Assembly (NCBI GenBank): GCA_934274515.1
Contig: CAKQTC010000009.1
Span: forward strand, 1-64,000
Reading direction: 5' to 3'
Length of the DNA stretch: 64,000 nucleotides
DNA from: an uncultured Clostridia bacterium
Lineage (GTDB): Bacteria; Bacillota; Clostridia; Christensenellales; DTU072
A program made the translations under genes and the position numbers. Every line of letters starts with the position of its first letter. Position 1 is the stretch's first letter. This document shows, in pieces, positions 8,149-16,522 of the stretch. The notes beneath the pieces are model-generated. The model did not search any database. It had not been told where the DNA came from and was given only the letters and a program-made list of their open reading frames with translations.

Positions 8149-8289
8149 TTGTCCACATAGTTATCCACATTCATAAAATGCGCTATTTTACGCGGTATTC
8201 TTACGAAAAGTTGCGAAAGACGGCGCATTTTCGGTTGTTTTCGGTATGTTATCGGCAATAAATTGTGGATAACTTTCTATTTATACACA
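8149..8289. other. Cluster of four DnaA-box sequences in a 473-bp gene-free gap
   Basis: The gap 7948-8420 has no convincing gene. Within it are TTGTCCACA (8149-8157, one mismatch), TTATCCACA (8161-8169, perfect), its perfect reverse complement TGTGGATAA (8264-8272) and TTATACACA (8281-8289, matching TTATNCACA). Two face each way in about 140 bp. This resembles part of a replication origin or a DnaA-titration/regulatory cluster. No dnaA, dnaN or rpmH is nearby and gene direction does not switch clearly here, so I do not call it oriC. Confidence 0.55.
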
Positions 8290-8420
8290 TTTTCGCGCTG
8301 CTTGGTCGAATTTTGTCGAAATACTTTTCCGCCGTTTCCGGTATTACCCTGCGTTATCGTATCCCAAACTCCCCGTGTTCGCGCCCGTTCGGTTTTTATC
8401 GTCGTCTTTTTATTGCGCGT

Positions 8421-9179
8421 TTATGCGTGCCTTATAAGAAAAAACGATGCGATTGCCATAAGGGTCGTATACACGGAAAACCACGCTGTTTTCCCTTTTT
8501 TCATTAGCCCGATAAACGCTTTAAGTGCGGCAAATCCGACGAAAAACGCGACTATCATTCCGATTATCACTCCGCCGCCGATTTTTATCCCGTCGCCTTT
8601 CGCGCTCGCCGTTTCTACCGCGCTTGACGCAAGGATAACGGGAATTGCGAGCAAAAAAGATATTTCCGCGCTGTCTTCGTCGTTATATCCGCACATTTTG
8701 AGCGCGGTTACCGTCGTTCCGCTTCTCGATATACCGTTTATGCACGCTATACCTTGACATACGCCTACGATAACTCCTTTTAACGCGATTTTTTCTTCGA
8801 ACGCGCGTTGTTTCGGATTCGTTATTTTCGGCAAAAGCAGTATCACGCTCGTCGTTAAGAAACAAACGGGCAACCACTCGTTGTTTTGCGGTAACAGGTA
8901 TCGTATCGCCGCCGCCATAAGTCCTGTCGGAACGCTTGCTATGAGTATGAGTTTTACCCTGTCGTCCGTAGGGTGTTTTATAAGGTATAAAATCCGTTTT
9001 CGGTAACAGACCGTTATCGCCGCGAGCGTGGCAAGGTGCAGTAATAGGTTTGTCGTAAGGTCGGGTTCGCCTACGCCCAACGTTTCGAGCAGCACAAGGT
9101 GACCGCTTGAAGAAACGGGCAGGAATTCGGTAAGCCCTTGTACCAAACCTAAAATCAATCCGCTAAGATATTCGTTCAT
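8421..9179 (-). CDS. uppP: Undecaprenyl-diphosphatase UppP (BacA)
   Basis: 252 residues of multi-spanning membrane protein. The N-terminus has the family motif GLTEFLPVSSSGHL (about 15-29), and a second motif GISRSGTTV (about 150-158) supplies the catalytic Ser and Arg. UppP removes a phosphate from undecaprenyl diphosphate, recycling the lipid carrier for peptidoglycan synthesis and often giving bacitracin resistance. It is slightly shorter than the roughly 265-275 residues common in the family. It stands alone and is transcribed divergently from ychF. Confidence 0.93.
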   Translation of the reverse strand: MNEYLSGLILGLVQGLTEFLPVSSSGHLVLLETLGVGEPDLTTNLLLHLATLAAITVCYRKRILYLIKHPTDDRVKLILIASVPTGLMAAAIRYLLPQNNEWLPVCFLTTSVILLLPKITNPKQRAFEEKIALKGVIVGVCQGIACINGISRSGTTVTALKMCGYNDEDSAEISFLLAIPVILASSAVETASAKGDGIKIGGGVIIGMIVAFFVGFAALKAFIGLMKKGKTAWFSVYTTLMAIASFFLIRHA

Positions 9180-9184
9180 TTATC

Positions 9185-9234
9185 TTTACAATCTTATTGA
9201 ATTGATGTATACTTTATGCAAAATCTTTGCACAA
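9185..9234. promoter_or_regulatory. Overlapping divergent promoters of uppP and ychF
   Basis: Plus strand, for ychF: TTTACA (9185-9190), 17 bp, TATACT (9208-9213). Minus strand, for uppP: TTGTGC (9229-9234), 17 bp, TATACA (9206-9211). The two -10 elements share the same bases, so the polymerases should exclude each other. Confidence 0.6.
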
Positions 9235-9308
9235 AAAGCGAAAGCGTAACTGTAAATATCGGATATACGGTTTCGTGCGCAAAAAAAACGTTTTAAGAAG
9301 GTGAATAA

Positions 9309-10391
9309 ATGAAACTCGGCGTAGTCGGATTGCCCAACGTAGGCAAAAGCACACTTTTCAACGCGCTTACGAAAGGCAAAGCGATGGCGGCAAACTATCC
9401 ATTTTGCACAATCGAGCCAAACGTAGGCGTCGTTAAAGTCAAAGACGAAAGAATCGACAATCTTTCCCGTTTATATAACAGCAAAAGCACCGTTTACACG
9501 ACGATTGAATTCGTCGATATAGCGGGGCTGGTAAAAGGTGCGTCAAAAGGCGAAGGACTCGGCAACAAGTTCTTATCGCACATAAGAGAAGTTGATGCGG
9601 TCGTCCACGTCGTAAGATGTTTCGACGACGAAAACATAACGCACGTAGACGGAAACGTTGACCCTATTCGCGATATCGAAACCATTTCTTTGGAACTCAT
9701 ATTCGCCGATATGGATACCCTAAGTCGTAGAATAGACCGCACGAAGACTCAAATGAAAGGCGGTGACAAGAAGTACAAAATCGAACTTGAAATTCTTAAT
9801 AGGCTTATGGCTGCACTTGAAAACGGCAAGCCCGTAAGAAGTTTGGATTTTACTAAGGAGGAAGAAGAGTTCGTAAAGAGTTTATTCCTTCTCACCGATA
9901 AAAAAGTAATATACGTCGCCAACGTTAAAGAAGGCGAAGAAAACAACGAGTACGCGCTTCGCGTCGCTCGATACGCCGCCGAAGAGAAGAGCGAGAGCGT
10001 GGCTTTGTGCGTGAAACTCGAAGAAGAATTGAGCGAACTCGAAGACGAGGAACGAGAAATGTTTATGTCCGAACTCGGAATGACGGAAAGCGGTTTGGAC
10101 AAACTCGTCAAAAAGTGTTATTCCCTGCTTGGTTTAATCTCGTTTTTGACAGCCGGAGAAAAAGAAACCCGCGCCTGGACGATAGAAAACGGCACGAAAG
10201 CGCCACAGGCGGCGGGCAAAATTCACTCGGATTTTGAAAAAGGGTTTATCCGTGCGGAAATCGTTGATTACGACACCCTTATGGAATGCGGCTCGTTCAA
10301 CGCGGCGAAAGAAAAAGGCAAAGTCCGCTCCGAGGGCAAAGACTACGTCTTCAAAGACGGCGACGTCGTTATCTTCCGTTTTAACGTATAA
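9309..10391 (+). CDS. ychF: YchF/Ola1 family ribosome-binding ATPase
   Basis: 360 residues, full family length. G1 motif GLPNVGKST at the N-terminus, switch region DIAGLVKGASKGEGLGN, and the unusual nucleotide-specificity motif ANVKE in place of NKxD, which in this family goes with ATP rather than GTP binding. A C-terminal TGS domain (about 275-358) ends in DGDVVIFRFNV. YchF binds ribosomes and modulates stress-related translation. A ribosome site AGAAGGTG precedes the ATG, and a strong terminator follows. Confidence 0.96.
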   Translation: MKLGVVGLPNVGKSTLFNALTKGKAMAANYPFCTIEPNVGVVKVKDERIDNLSRLYNSKSTVYTTIEFVDIAGLVKGASKGEGLGNKFLSHIREVDAVVHVVRCFDDENITHVDGNVDPIRDIETISLELIFADMDTLSRRIDRTKTQMKGGDKKYKIELEILNRLMAALENGKPVRSLDFTKEEEEFVKSLFLLTDKKVIYVANVKEGEENNEYALRVARYAAEEKSESVALCVKLEEELSELEDEEREMFMSELGMTESGLDKLVKKCYSLLGLISFLTAGEKETRAWTIENGTKAPQAAGKIHSDFEKGFIRAEIVDYDTLMECGSFNAAKEKGKVRSEGKDYVFKDGDVVIFRFNV

Positions 10392-10428
10392 TTTTTAACA
10401 CATATTTTCCCTTAATCAATAAAAAACG

Positions 10429-10455
10429 AAAGCCTTCTTCGACGAAGGCTTTTTT
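10429..10455 (+). terminator. ychF terminator
   Basis: AAAGCCTTC, six-base loop, GAAGGCTTT then a run of T, 37 bp after the ychF stop. The rest of the gap to 10663 shows nothing I can name. Confidence 0.85.
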
Positions 10456-10663
10456 AATAACCGCGTTCCTCGTCCGGACTGTAAATTATTCGAGTTAAGT
10501 TACGAATTCGTAATGAATCTTTTTTTTAAATTTGCCTCGCTTTTAATCCAAAACGAAATAAGATTTCCGAGCGACATTTCGCTTTAAGGCGCGCGCAACG
10601 ACGGCAATGGAAAAAAACGTAAAATTTTTATACAAAACGGGCATATTTTATGAAAATACCCTC

Positions 10664-10718
10664 TTGAAATGCAGAAATGGCTTTGTTATAATTATGTTAG
10701 AACCTTAATCCGTTAAGG
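10664..10718 (+). promoter_or_regulatory. Extended -10 promoter with operator-like palindrome for the reductase-AcnX operon
   Basis: TTGAAA (10664-10669), 17 bp, TATAAT (10687-10692) preceded by TGT, giving an extended -10. A perfect dyad CCTTAA-TCCG-TTAAGG (10703-10718) lies just after the expected transcription start. A repressor bound there would control the three-gene operon at 10748-14547; none is encoded next to it. Confidence 0.75.
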
Positions 10719-10747
10719 CACGATAATAATATTAAAAAGGAGCGCTT

Positions 10748-12811
10748 ATGACAACTACAAATCCGAAGTACGCACCGCTTTTTACCCCGTGGAAAATCGG
10801 TAACGTTGAAATCAAAAACAGAATCGTACTTTGTCCTATGGGCGGCACGTCGTTGTTCGGTTGGATGGAGCCGAACCACTTCGACAAGGAATCCGCTAAG
10901 TTTTTCTTGGACAAAGCAAAAAACAACGTCGGGCTTATCATTCCCGGCATCGCTCCGATAAAAGATACTATCGGGGGCAGGTGGCTTTGGCAAAACAAAA
11001 AAATGTTTGCCGAACTCAAAACGTTTATGGAAGAAATCCACAAAACCGGCGCAAAACTTTTTGTCCAAATTACCGCCGGTATGGGACGCAGTTGGGCGAT
11101 AACCGACCCTCTAGTCGCCGTCCACAACAATCCCGTTCTCCGCACTTTAATCAAACCTATTCTCGACGTTCAATATCAATCCGCCGCGCCGAGCGTTCTT
11201 CCGTCGCGTTGGTCCGATAAAGTCATGACGCGTGCGATGACTGTTAAAGAAATCGAAGAAATTATCGACGCCTATGCAAAAACCGCTCTTCTTTGCAAGG
11301 AAGCCGGCGTAGACGGTGTGGAAGTTCATGCTGTTCACGAAGGTTATCTTCTCGATCAGTTCACCCTTAAATACACCAACAAGCGTACCGACGCATACGG
11401 CGGCAGTTTTGAAAATCGTTATCGTTTTCCCGTTGCTATCGTCAAAGCGATTAAATCCGCTTGCGGAACGGACTATCCCGTTTCCCTGCGTTATTCCGTC
11501 GTTTCCAAAGTCAAGGATTTCTGCGTAGGGGCGTTACCGCACGAAAACTACACCGAAATCGGCAGAGATATGGAAGAAAGCGAAAAAGCGGCAAAGTACC
11601 TGCAAGACGCCGGGTACGATATGCTTAACGCGGACAACGGAACGTACGATTCTTGGTACTGGGCGCATCCGCCGCAATACATGCCGCAAAACTGCAACCT
11701 CGAAGAAGTTTCTCACATCAAAAAATTCGTCGATATACCCGTCGTTTGCGCAGGAAGAATGGACGCGGAAACGGGCGCGAAGGCGATAGCCGACGGCGCA
11801 ATCGACGCTATGGGCGTCGCTCGTCAATTCCTTGCGGACGGCGAATGGGTCACAAAACTCATAGAAGATCGCATCGAAGATATTCGTCCGTGCATTTGCT
11901 GTCACAACGCGTGTTTCAATATGTCGCACAGAAAAGGCCACGCCAACACGCAATCTCTTTACGACGCAAGTCACATCGCGCGTTGCGCGCTCAATCCGCC
12001 CGTGATGCAATCCGACAAGTACAAAATCGTAAAAACCAAAAATCCGAAAAAGGTTGCCGTAATCGGCGGCGGAATAGGCGGTATGGAAGCGGCGATAGTT
12101 TGCGCCAAACGCGGACATTCGGTTACTTTATATGAAAAATCGGGTACTCTTGGCGGCGTTTTCATTGCGGCGGCGGCACCGTCATACAAAGAGAAAGACA
12201 AGATGCTTATCGCTTGGTACGAGCGTGAAATCCAGCGTTATCCCATCGAGATAAGGCTAAACGAAGAAGTAAAGGATTTATCCGGACTCGGGGCGGACGA
12301 AGTAATCGTCGCCACGGGGGCTAAGGCGCGTACTATTCCCGTAAAAGGCAAGGAATATGCAATCGAAGCGATAGACTTTCTGCTTAAAAACAAAGAAGTC
12401 GGCAATCGCGTAGTCGTCGTTGGCGGCGGACTTACCGGTTGCGAAATAGCGTACGAACTTTATTTGGACGGCAAAAAACCTGTCATCGTAGAGATGAAAG
12501 ACGACCTTATTGCGGTTGACGGTGTGTGTCTTGCCAACGCGAGTTTTTTACGCGACTTTTTCAAAACAAACGAAGTACCCGTATATTTGGAAACGGGCGT
12601 TTCTGAGATTAAAGAGAACGGCGTTGTCGTTCGCAGAAAGGACGGCTCGGAAGAGTTTATCGAAGCGGACAGCGTAATTACGTCCGTCGGTTACATTCCG
12701 ACGCCGCTCTTTGAAAAGCAAAAACACGTTCACGTTGTCGGCGACGCGAACAAGGTAGGCAACCTTCGCACCGTTATTTGGCGTGCGTGGGACGTAGCGA
12801 TGAAAATTTAA
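10748..12811 (+). CDS. NADH:flavin oxidoreductase, 2,4-dienoyl-CoA reductase/BaiCD type
   Basis: 687 residues in the Old Yellow Enzyme plus pyridine-nucleotide-reductase arrangement. FMN-binding TIM barrel about 1-370; 4Fe-4S cysteines in the CICCHNACFN segment and further on about 385-415; an FAD site VIGGGIGGMEAA (about 437); an inner NAD(P)H site VVVGGGLTGCEIA (about 560). Such enzymes reduce C=C bonds of enoyl-type acids or CoA esters with electrons from NAD(P)H. The substrate is unknown. It is first in an operon with both AcnX subunits (spacing 15 and 2 bp), which points to a dehydration/reduction sequence on a hydroxy acid. Confidence 0.88.
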   Translation: MTTTNPKYAPLFTPWKIGNVEIKNRIVLCPMGGTSLFGWMEPNHFDKESAKFFLDKAKNNVGLIIPGIAPIKDTIGGRWLWQNKKMFAELKTFMEEIHKTGAKLFVQITAGMGRSWAITDPLVAVHNNPVLRTLIKPILDVQYQSAAPSVLPSRWSDKVMTRAMTVKEIEEIIDAYAKTALLCKEAGVDGVEVHAVHEGYLLDQFTLKYTNKRTDAYGGSFENRYRFPVAIVKAIKSACGTDYPVSLRYSVVSKVKDFCVGALPHENYTEIGRDMEESEKAAKYLQDAGYDMLNADNGTYDSWYWAHPPQYMPQNCNLEEVSHIKKFVDIPVVCAGRMDAETGAKAIADGAIDAMGVARQFLADGEWVTKLIEDRIEDIRPCICCHNACFNMSHRKGHANTQSLYDASHIARCALNPPVMQSDKYKIVKTKNPKKVAVIGGGIGGMEAAIVCAKRGHSVTLYEKSGTLGGVFIAAAAPSYKEKDKMLIAWYEREIQRYPIEIRLNEEVKDLSGLGADEVIVATGAKARTIPVKGKEYAIEAIDFLLKNKEVGNRVVVVGGGLTGCEIAYELYLDGKKPVIVEMKDDLIAVDGVCLANASFLRDFFKTNEVPVYLETGVSEIKENGVVVRRKDGSEEFIEADSVITSVGYIPTPLFEKQKHVHVVGDANKVGNLRTVIWRAWDVAMKI

Positions 12812-12826
12812 CAAAGGAGTAGCATT

Positions 12827-14101
12827 ATGATTCTTACCGAAAAACAGCAAGCGATTTTGAACGGTTCGGAAGGCGAAGCGATGGCTAAGGTTATGAAAAC
12901 TTTGGTTATGTACGGCAAGGCTTTCAACGCGGAAAAGATGGTTCCCGTAACTTCCAAGTACAATCATCTCGTTACTTCGTTCGGGCTCGGCATCATCGCG
13001 CCCGTATACGAACTTATGGACAAGTTAATCGACGCGGGGCTTGTATCCAAACAAAAGTTTTCCGTCGATCCCCGTCCGTACGACCCGCACGTTCCTGCGG
13101 ATTTCTTGAAAAAACTCATTTTTAAGAAGTTTATGTACAACAAACAGGATTTCTACGAAAATCAACTTATAAAACTCGGTTTACTCAACAAAGACGCGTT
13201 TACCTGTACCTGTTATATGGACGAAGTCGGCAACACGCCTAAACAAGGCGAGGTTTTGAGTTGGTCGGAGTCGAGCGCGGTAGTTTACGCGAACTCTGTA
13301 CTCGGCGCGAGATGCAATCGTAACTCGGGAATTATGGACCTTATGGGTTCGATCGCGGGGTGCGTACCCTATTTCGGACTTCTTACCGACGAAGGCAGAA
13401 AAGCGGACTGGATTATCAAAGTCGAAACGAAGAAAAAACCCGAGGCGCAACTGCTCGGTTCCGCTATCGGAATGAAAGTTATGGAAGACGTCCCGTACGT
13501 TTACGGACTTAACGAATGGCTCGGCGACGAACTTGACGACGCGGCTAAGACATACCTTAAAGACTTCGGCGCGGCTACCGCGTCGAACGGTGCGGTCGGA
13601 CTTTACCATATCGACAACCTAACGCCCGAAGCGAAAGCGCAAGGCGAATCGTTAATCAAAGAAAACGCAAAAGTTTACGTCATCGACGACGCCGAACTCG
13701 AACGAGTCAAATCCGAATATCCGGTTATTTGGAAAAACAAGGACGCAAAACCGAAACTTTGTTTCCTCGGCTGTCCGCATATGAGTTTGGAACAATTAAA
13801 AACTTGGACGATAAACGTGGAACGTTCGCTTAAAGACGCAGGAAATGCAAAGGTTCTTATCCCGACGGTATTCACCGCCGCGCCTGCGGTACTTAAAGAG
13901 TTTGAAAAAACCGAGTACGCGGCTCGGCTGAAAAAAACAGGCGTAATCACTTCTTACATTTGTCCGCTTATGTATATGAACAATCCGCTTTGCGGAAAGA
14001 TGCCGGTCATCACGTCTTCCAACAAACTACGCACTTACACGACGGCAAGGTATTATACCGACGAAGAAATACTCGTTAAAATCACGAAGGGAGGTAACTG
14101 A
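12827..14101 (+). CDS. AcnX aconitase-family dehydratase, large subunit (DUF521)
   Basis: 424 residues matching the AcnX large-subunit family, with the landmark stretches SSAVVYANSVLGARCNRNSG, a GCPHMSLEQL segment, and a C-terminal PLCGKMPVITSSNKL. Cysteines in these segments fit the iron-sulfur ligands of the family. Characterised two-subunit AcnX enzymes include cis-3-hydroxy-L-proline dehydratase in bacteria and mevalonate 5-phosphate dehydratase in archaea. Here the neighbour is an enoate-type reductase rather than proline or mevalonate genes, so neither function can be assumed. The start has a good AAAGGAG site. Confidence 0.88.
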   Translation: MILTEKQQAILNGSEGEAMAKVMKTLVMYGKAFNAEKMVPVTSKYNHLVTSFGLGIIAPVYELMDKLIDAGLVSKQKFSVDPRPYDPHVPADFLKKLIFKKFMYNKQDFYENQLIKLGLLNKDAFTCTCYMDEVGNTPKQGEVLSWSESSAVVYANSVLGARCNRNSGIMDLMGSIAGCVPYFGLLTDEGRKADWIIKVETKKKPEAQLLGSAIGMKVMEDVPYVYGLNEWLGDELDDAAKTYLKDFGAATASNGAVGLYHIDNLTPEAKAQGESLIKENAKVYVIDDAELERVKSEYPVIWKNKDAKPKLCFLGCPHMSLEQLKTWTINVERSLKDAGNAKVLIPTVFTAAPAVLKEFEKTEYAARLKKTGVITSYICPLMYMNNPLCGKMPVITSSNKLRTYTTARYYTDEEILVKITKGGN

Positions 14102-14103
14102 TA

Positions 14104-14547
14104 ATGAAAGCATTTCAAGGCAGAGTAATAACCCCGGGTACGGTTTCCGCTCCCGCCGTGGTGTCGCATAACGGGTTCAACACCCTTGCTTCGTTGCAAA
14201 AAAGTTTACAGTTCGGCGACAAAAACGCCACTTGTTCCGACCAAAACAACCCCGATTTATACGGTAAGGCTCTCGCAGGAAAAGCACTTTGCCTCCCGCA
14301 GACCATAGGCTCGACGACGGGCGGTTTCGTCCTATATTGCGCATGCGCGATGAAGAGAAACCCGGCGTGTTTATTATTTGCAAATCCTATCGACTCTCTT
14401 GCCGCGGCAGGTTCAATCCTTGCCGAGGTATGGCTCGACGACGTGACGATGCCGGTCGTGGACTCGCTCGGCGAAGAGTTCCTTTCTTTCGTAAAAGACG
14501 GTATGACGGTTTCTATCGGCGAAAACGGCGTTGTTACCGTGGAATAA
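14104..14547 (+). CDS. AcnX aconitase-family dehydratase, small subunit (DUF126)
   Basis: 147 residues, beginning 2 bp after the large subunit behind a GGAGG site. It corresponds to the swivelling small domain of aconitases; the conserved core reads GKALCLPQTIGSTTGG with the Ser expected in the active site, and a later NPIDSLAAAGSILAEV. Together with 12827-14101 it should form one dehydratase. A strong terminator follows. Confidence 0.88.
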   Translation: MKAFQGRVITPGTVSAPAVVSHNGFNTLASLQKSLQFGDKNATCSDQNNPDLYGKALAGKALCLPQTIGSTTGGFVLYCACAMKRNPACLLFANPIDSLAAAGSILAEVWLDDVTMPVVDSLGEEFLSFVKDGMTVSIGENGVVTVE

Positions 14548-14563
14548 CGCGAAAATTTCGAAC

Positions 14564-14599
14564 AAAAAAGGGCTGTCCGGTACGGATTAGCCCTTTTTT
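14564..14599. terminator. Bidirectional terminator between the AcnX operon and the acyl-CoA ligase
   Basis: AAAAAAGGGCT ... AGCCCTTTTTT with an inner TCCG-GTA-CGGA hairpin. A-run before and T-run after make it usable from both converging genes. Confidence 0.85.
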
Positions 14600-14660
14600 A
14601 TTCGCTTAAACCGCGTTATTCCTTAGGCGAACACGCCGTTTTTAACGCCGTAACTTACTT

Positions 14661-16307
14661 TTATCGTTTATCTTGTTTCCTTATATCCGCGCGTTTGATT
14701 TTGCCGCTGATAGTCTTAGGCAGTTCTTCGACAAACTCGATTACTCTCGGATATTTATAAGGCGCAGTCGTCACTTTTACGTGCCGTTGCAGTTCTTTAA
14801 CCAACGCGTCGCTGCCGTTATACCCTTTTGCAAGCACTATCGTCGCTTTGATTATTTGTCCGCGCTGTTCGTCAGGCACGCCCGTTATCGCACATTCGAG
14901 TACCGCAGGATGCTCCATTAGCGCGCTTTCGACTTCAAACGGTCCTATTCTGTATCCGCTGCTTTTGATAACGTCGTCCGTTCTTCCGATAAACCAAAAA
15001 TATCCGTCTTCGTCGTAATACGCAAGGTCGCCCGTGTGATGAAACCCGTCTCCGAGCCGCTCTTTCGTCAGTTCGGGATTATTATGATACTTACATACGA
15101 GCGAACACTGCGGCTGATGAATTCGTATAACGATTTCCCCTACCACACCCGCTTGAACGTCGTTCATATTTTCGTCGAAAAGATGGACGTCGTAAAGCGG
15201 AGAGGGTTTTCCCATACTGCCTTCACGGATTTCCATCATTGAAAACGTGCCGAGAATAATGCTCGTTTCCGTTTGTCCGTATCCTTCGAATATTTTTTGC
15301 CCCGTAGCGGCGTAAAATCGGCGAAAAACTTCAGGGTTCAACGCTTCCCCCGCAGTGGAACAGTGGCTAAGCGAACTAAGGTCGTATTTCGATAAATCTT
15401 CTTTTATGAGATACCTGTAAATCGTCGGCGGCGCGCAAAACGTGTCGATATGATATTTTTCTATCCTTTCAAGCAAATCCGTCGGCTTAAACTTATGCAA
15501 ATAGTCGTAAATAAACAAGCAAGCCCCGGCAATCCACTGCCCGTAAAGTTTTCCCCAAGAACATTTAGCCCAACCGCTTTCGGAAGAAGTGAAATGCAAT
15601 CCGTCGTCTTTTACGCAATGCCAAAACACCGCATTGTAAATAAATCCGAGAGGATAAAGAAAATTATGCGCGACCATTTTAGGATAACCCGTCGTGCCGG
15701 AAGTAAAATACACCATACTTTCATCGTACAGGTCGGTTTCTACCTTTTCCCACGCCTCGCTCGCGTTTTCCGTTTCTCTCGTGTAATTGTCATACCCGTC
15801 GCGGTCGCCCGTCGTAAAATATATCATTTCGGACGGTAAATCGCGTTTGGCGTTGTCGATGTTTTCCAAAACCGCTTCTTCATTGGTCGCGATAAGACAC
15901 TTCGCCCCCGCTCCGTATATGCGGTATTCGATATCTTTCGGGGTAAGAAGAAACGTCGCCGGCACTACCACCAACCCTGCTTTATGGCAAGCAATCACGG
16001 TTACCCAGTATTCCCAACGGCGATTGAGCATCGTCATTACGACGTCGCCTTTTTTCAATCCGCGTTTCGTGAGAACGTTTGCCGCTTTGTTTGACAAAAC
16101 CGAAAGTTCTCCGAAAGTAATCGTCTTTTCTTCCCCTTTGTCGTTACACCATAGTATCGCGCGTTTGTCAGGCGTAAGCCGTGCGTATTCGTCGATTACA
16201 TCGTACGCAAAATTAAATTTTTCGGGTATTTTTAGTTTCGCGTTTTTACGAAAATCATCGTAATCGGCATAATCCGTTCTGTCAAGAAACTTGTGTATTA
16301 AGTTCAT
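14661..16307 (-). CDS. AMP-forming acyl-CoA ligase, medium-chain (ACSM-like)
   Basis: 548 residues of the ANL superfamily. P-loop YFTSGTTGYPKM (about 200), adenine motif GYGQTET, TGDLAYYDEDGYFWFIGRTDD with the hinge Asp, and the catalytic C-terminal Lys in KTISGKIKR. It adenylates a carboxylic acid and transfers it to CoA. The sequence style is that of medium-chain/ACSM ligases, a group with members active on isobutyrate or 2-methylbutyrate; the actual substrate is unproven. It is expressed behind a valine-rich leader peptide and attenuator (16328-16522), which suggests a link with valine supply. Ribosome site GGGAG lies 6 bases before the ATG. Confidence 0.88.
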   Translation of the reverse strand: MNLIHKFLDRTDYADYDDFRKNAKLKIPEKFNFAYDVIDEYARLTPDKRAILWCNDKGEEKTITFGELSVLSNKAANVLTKRGLKKGDVVMTMLNRRWEYWVTVIACHKAGLVVVPATFLLTPKDIEYRIYGAGAKCLIATNEEAVLENIDNAKRDLPSEMIYFTTGDRDGYDNYTRETENASEAWEKVETDLYDESMVYFTSGTTGYPKMVAHNFLYPLGFIYNAVFWHCVKDDGLHFTSSESGWAKCSWGKLYGQWIAGACLFIYDYLHKFKPTDLLERIEKYHIDTFCAPPTIYRYLIKEDLSKYDLSSLSHCSTAGEALNPEVFRRFYAATGQKIFEGYGQTETSIILGTFSMMEIREGSMGKPSPLYDVHLFDENMNDVQAGVVGEIVIRIHQPQCSLVCKYHNNPELTKERLGDGFHHTGDLAYYDEDGYFWFIGRTDDVIKSSGYRIGPFEVESALMEHPAVLECAITGVPDEQRGQIIKATIVLAKGYNGSDALVKELQRHVKVTTAPYKYPRVIEFVEELPKTISGKIKRADIRKQDKR

Positions 16308-16327
16308 TTTTATCTCCCGTTCGATAT

Positions 16328-16382
16328 AAAAAAAGGTATCTCGCTTGTAAGATACCTCATTATTTCTATGTCGCTTACAAGC
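16328..16382 (-). promoter_or_regulatory. Transcription attenuator: terminator with competing antiterminator
   Basis: Minus strand. The terminator is AGGTATCT, 8-nt loop, AGATACCT followed by seven T (16328-16357). The loop and inner arm contain CTTACAAGC (16343-16351), which is perfectly complementary over 9 bp to an upstream GCTTGTAAG (16374-16382). Pairing of those two would destroy the terminator. In addition ACAAGC inside the leader ORF (codons 4-5) can pair with the same upstream strand, completing a 1:2, 2:3, 3:4 scheme like that of amino-acid operons. Confidence 0.85.
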
Positions 16383-16397
16383 ACGGTTATAGTAACG

Positions 16398-16460
16398 TCA
16401 CCTTTCGACGCCTACTACGACTACCGTAACGACCGCCATTTCTCTGCTTGTCAACTTCAT
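16398..16460 (-). CDS. Valine-rich leader peptide (20 residues)
   Basis: ATG at 16458-16460, stop at 16398-16400. The product contains seven valines among 20 residues, clustered as AVVTVVVVGVE before the final Arg. It sits between a promoter and the attenuator hairpins, 15 bp before the antiterminator strand. Ribosome stalling at valine codons when Val-tRNA is scarce should free the antiterminator and allow transcription of the acyl-CoA ligase. A purine-rich stretch upstream is a weak ribosome site; an internal Met at codon 8 is an alternative start that still keeps all the valines. Confidence 0.8.
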   Translation of the reverse strand: MKLTSREMAVVTVVVVGVER

Positions 16461-16493
16461 ACCTTTTCTTTTCTTCCTTGCTTTCGTAGTACT

Positions 16494-16522
16494 ATGCTAT
16501 CATAATTTTAACAAGCGGTCAA
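16494..16522 (-). promoter_or_regulatory. Promoter of the leader peptide-acyl-CoA ligase unit
   Basis: Minus-strand TTGACC (16517-16522), 17 bp, TAGCAT (16494-16499) with TGA before it (extended -10). The -35 overlaps the metH stop codon. Read-through from the metH operon could also enter the attenuator. Confidence 0.6.

Noticed and set aside
8149..8289. Calling this oriC
   Set aside because: No dnaA/dnaN/rpmH context, no AT-rich unwinding element or DnaA-trio seen beside the boxes, and no clear change of gene direction; kept as an observation only.
10392..10660. A small gene between ychF and the reductase operon
   Set aside because: No open frame with a ribosome site or protein-like composition was found on either strand.
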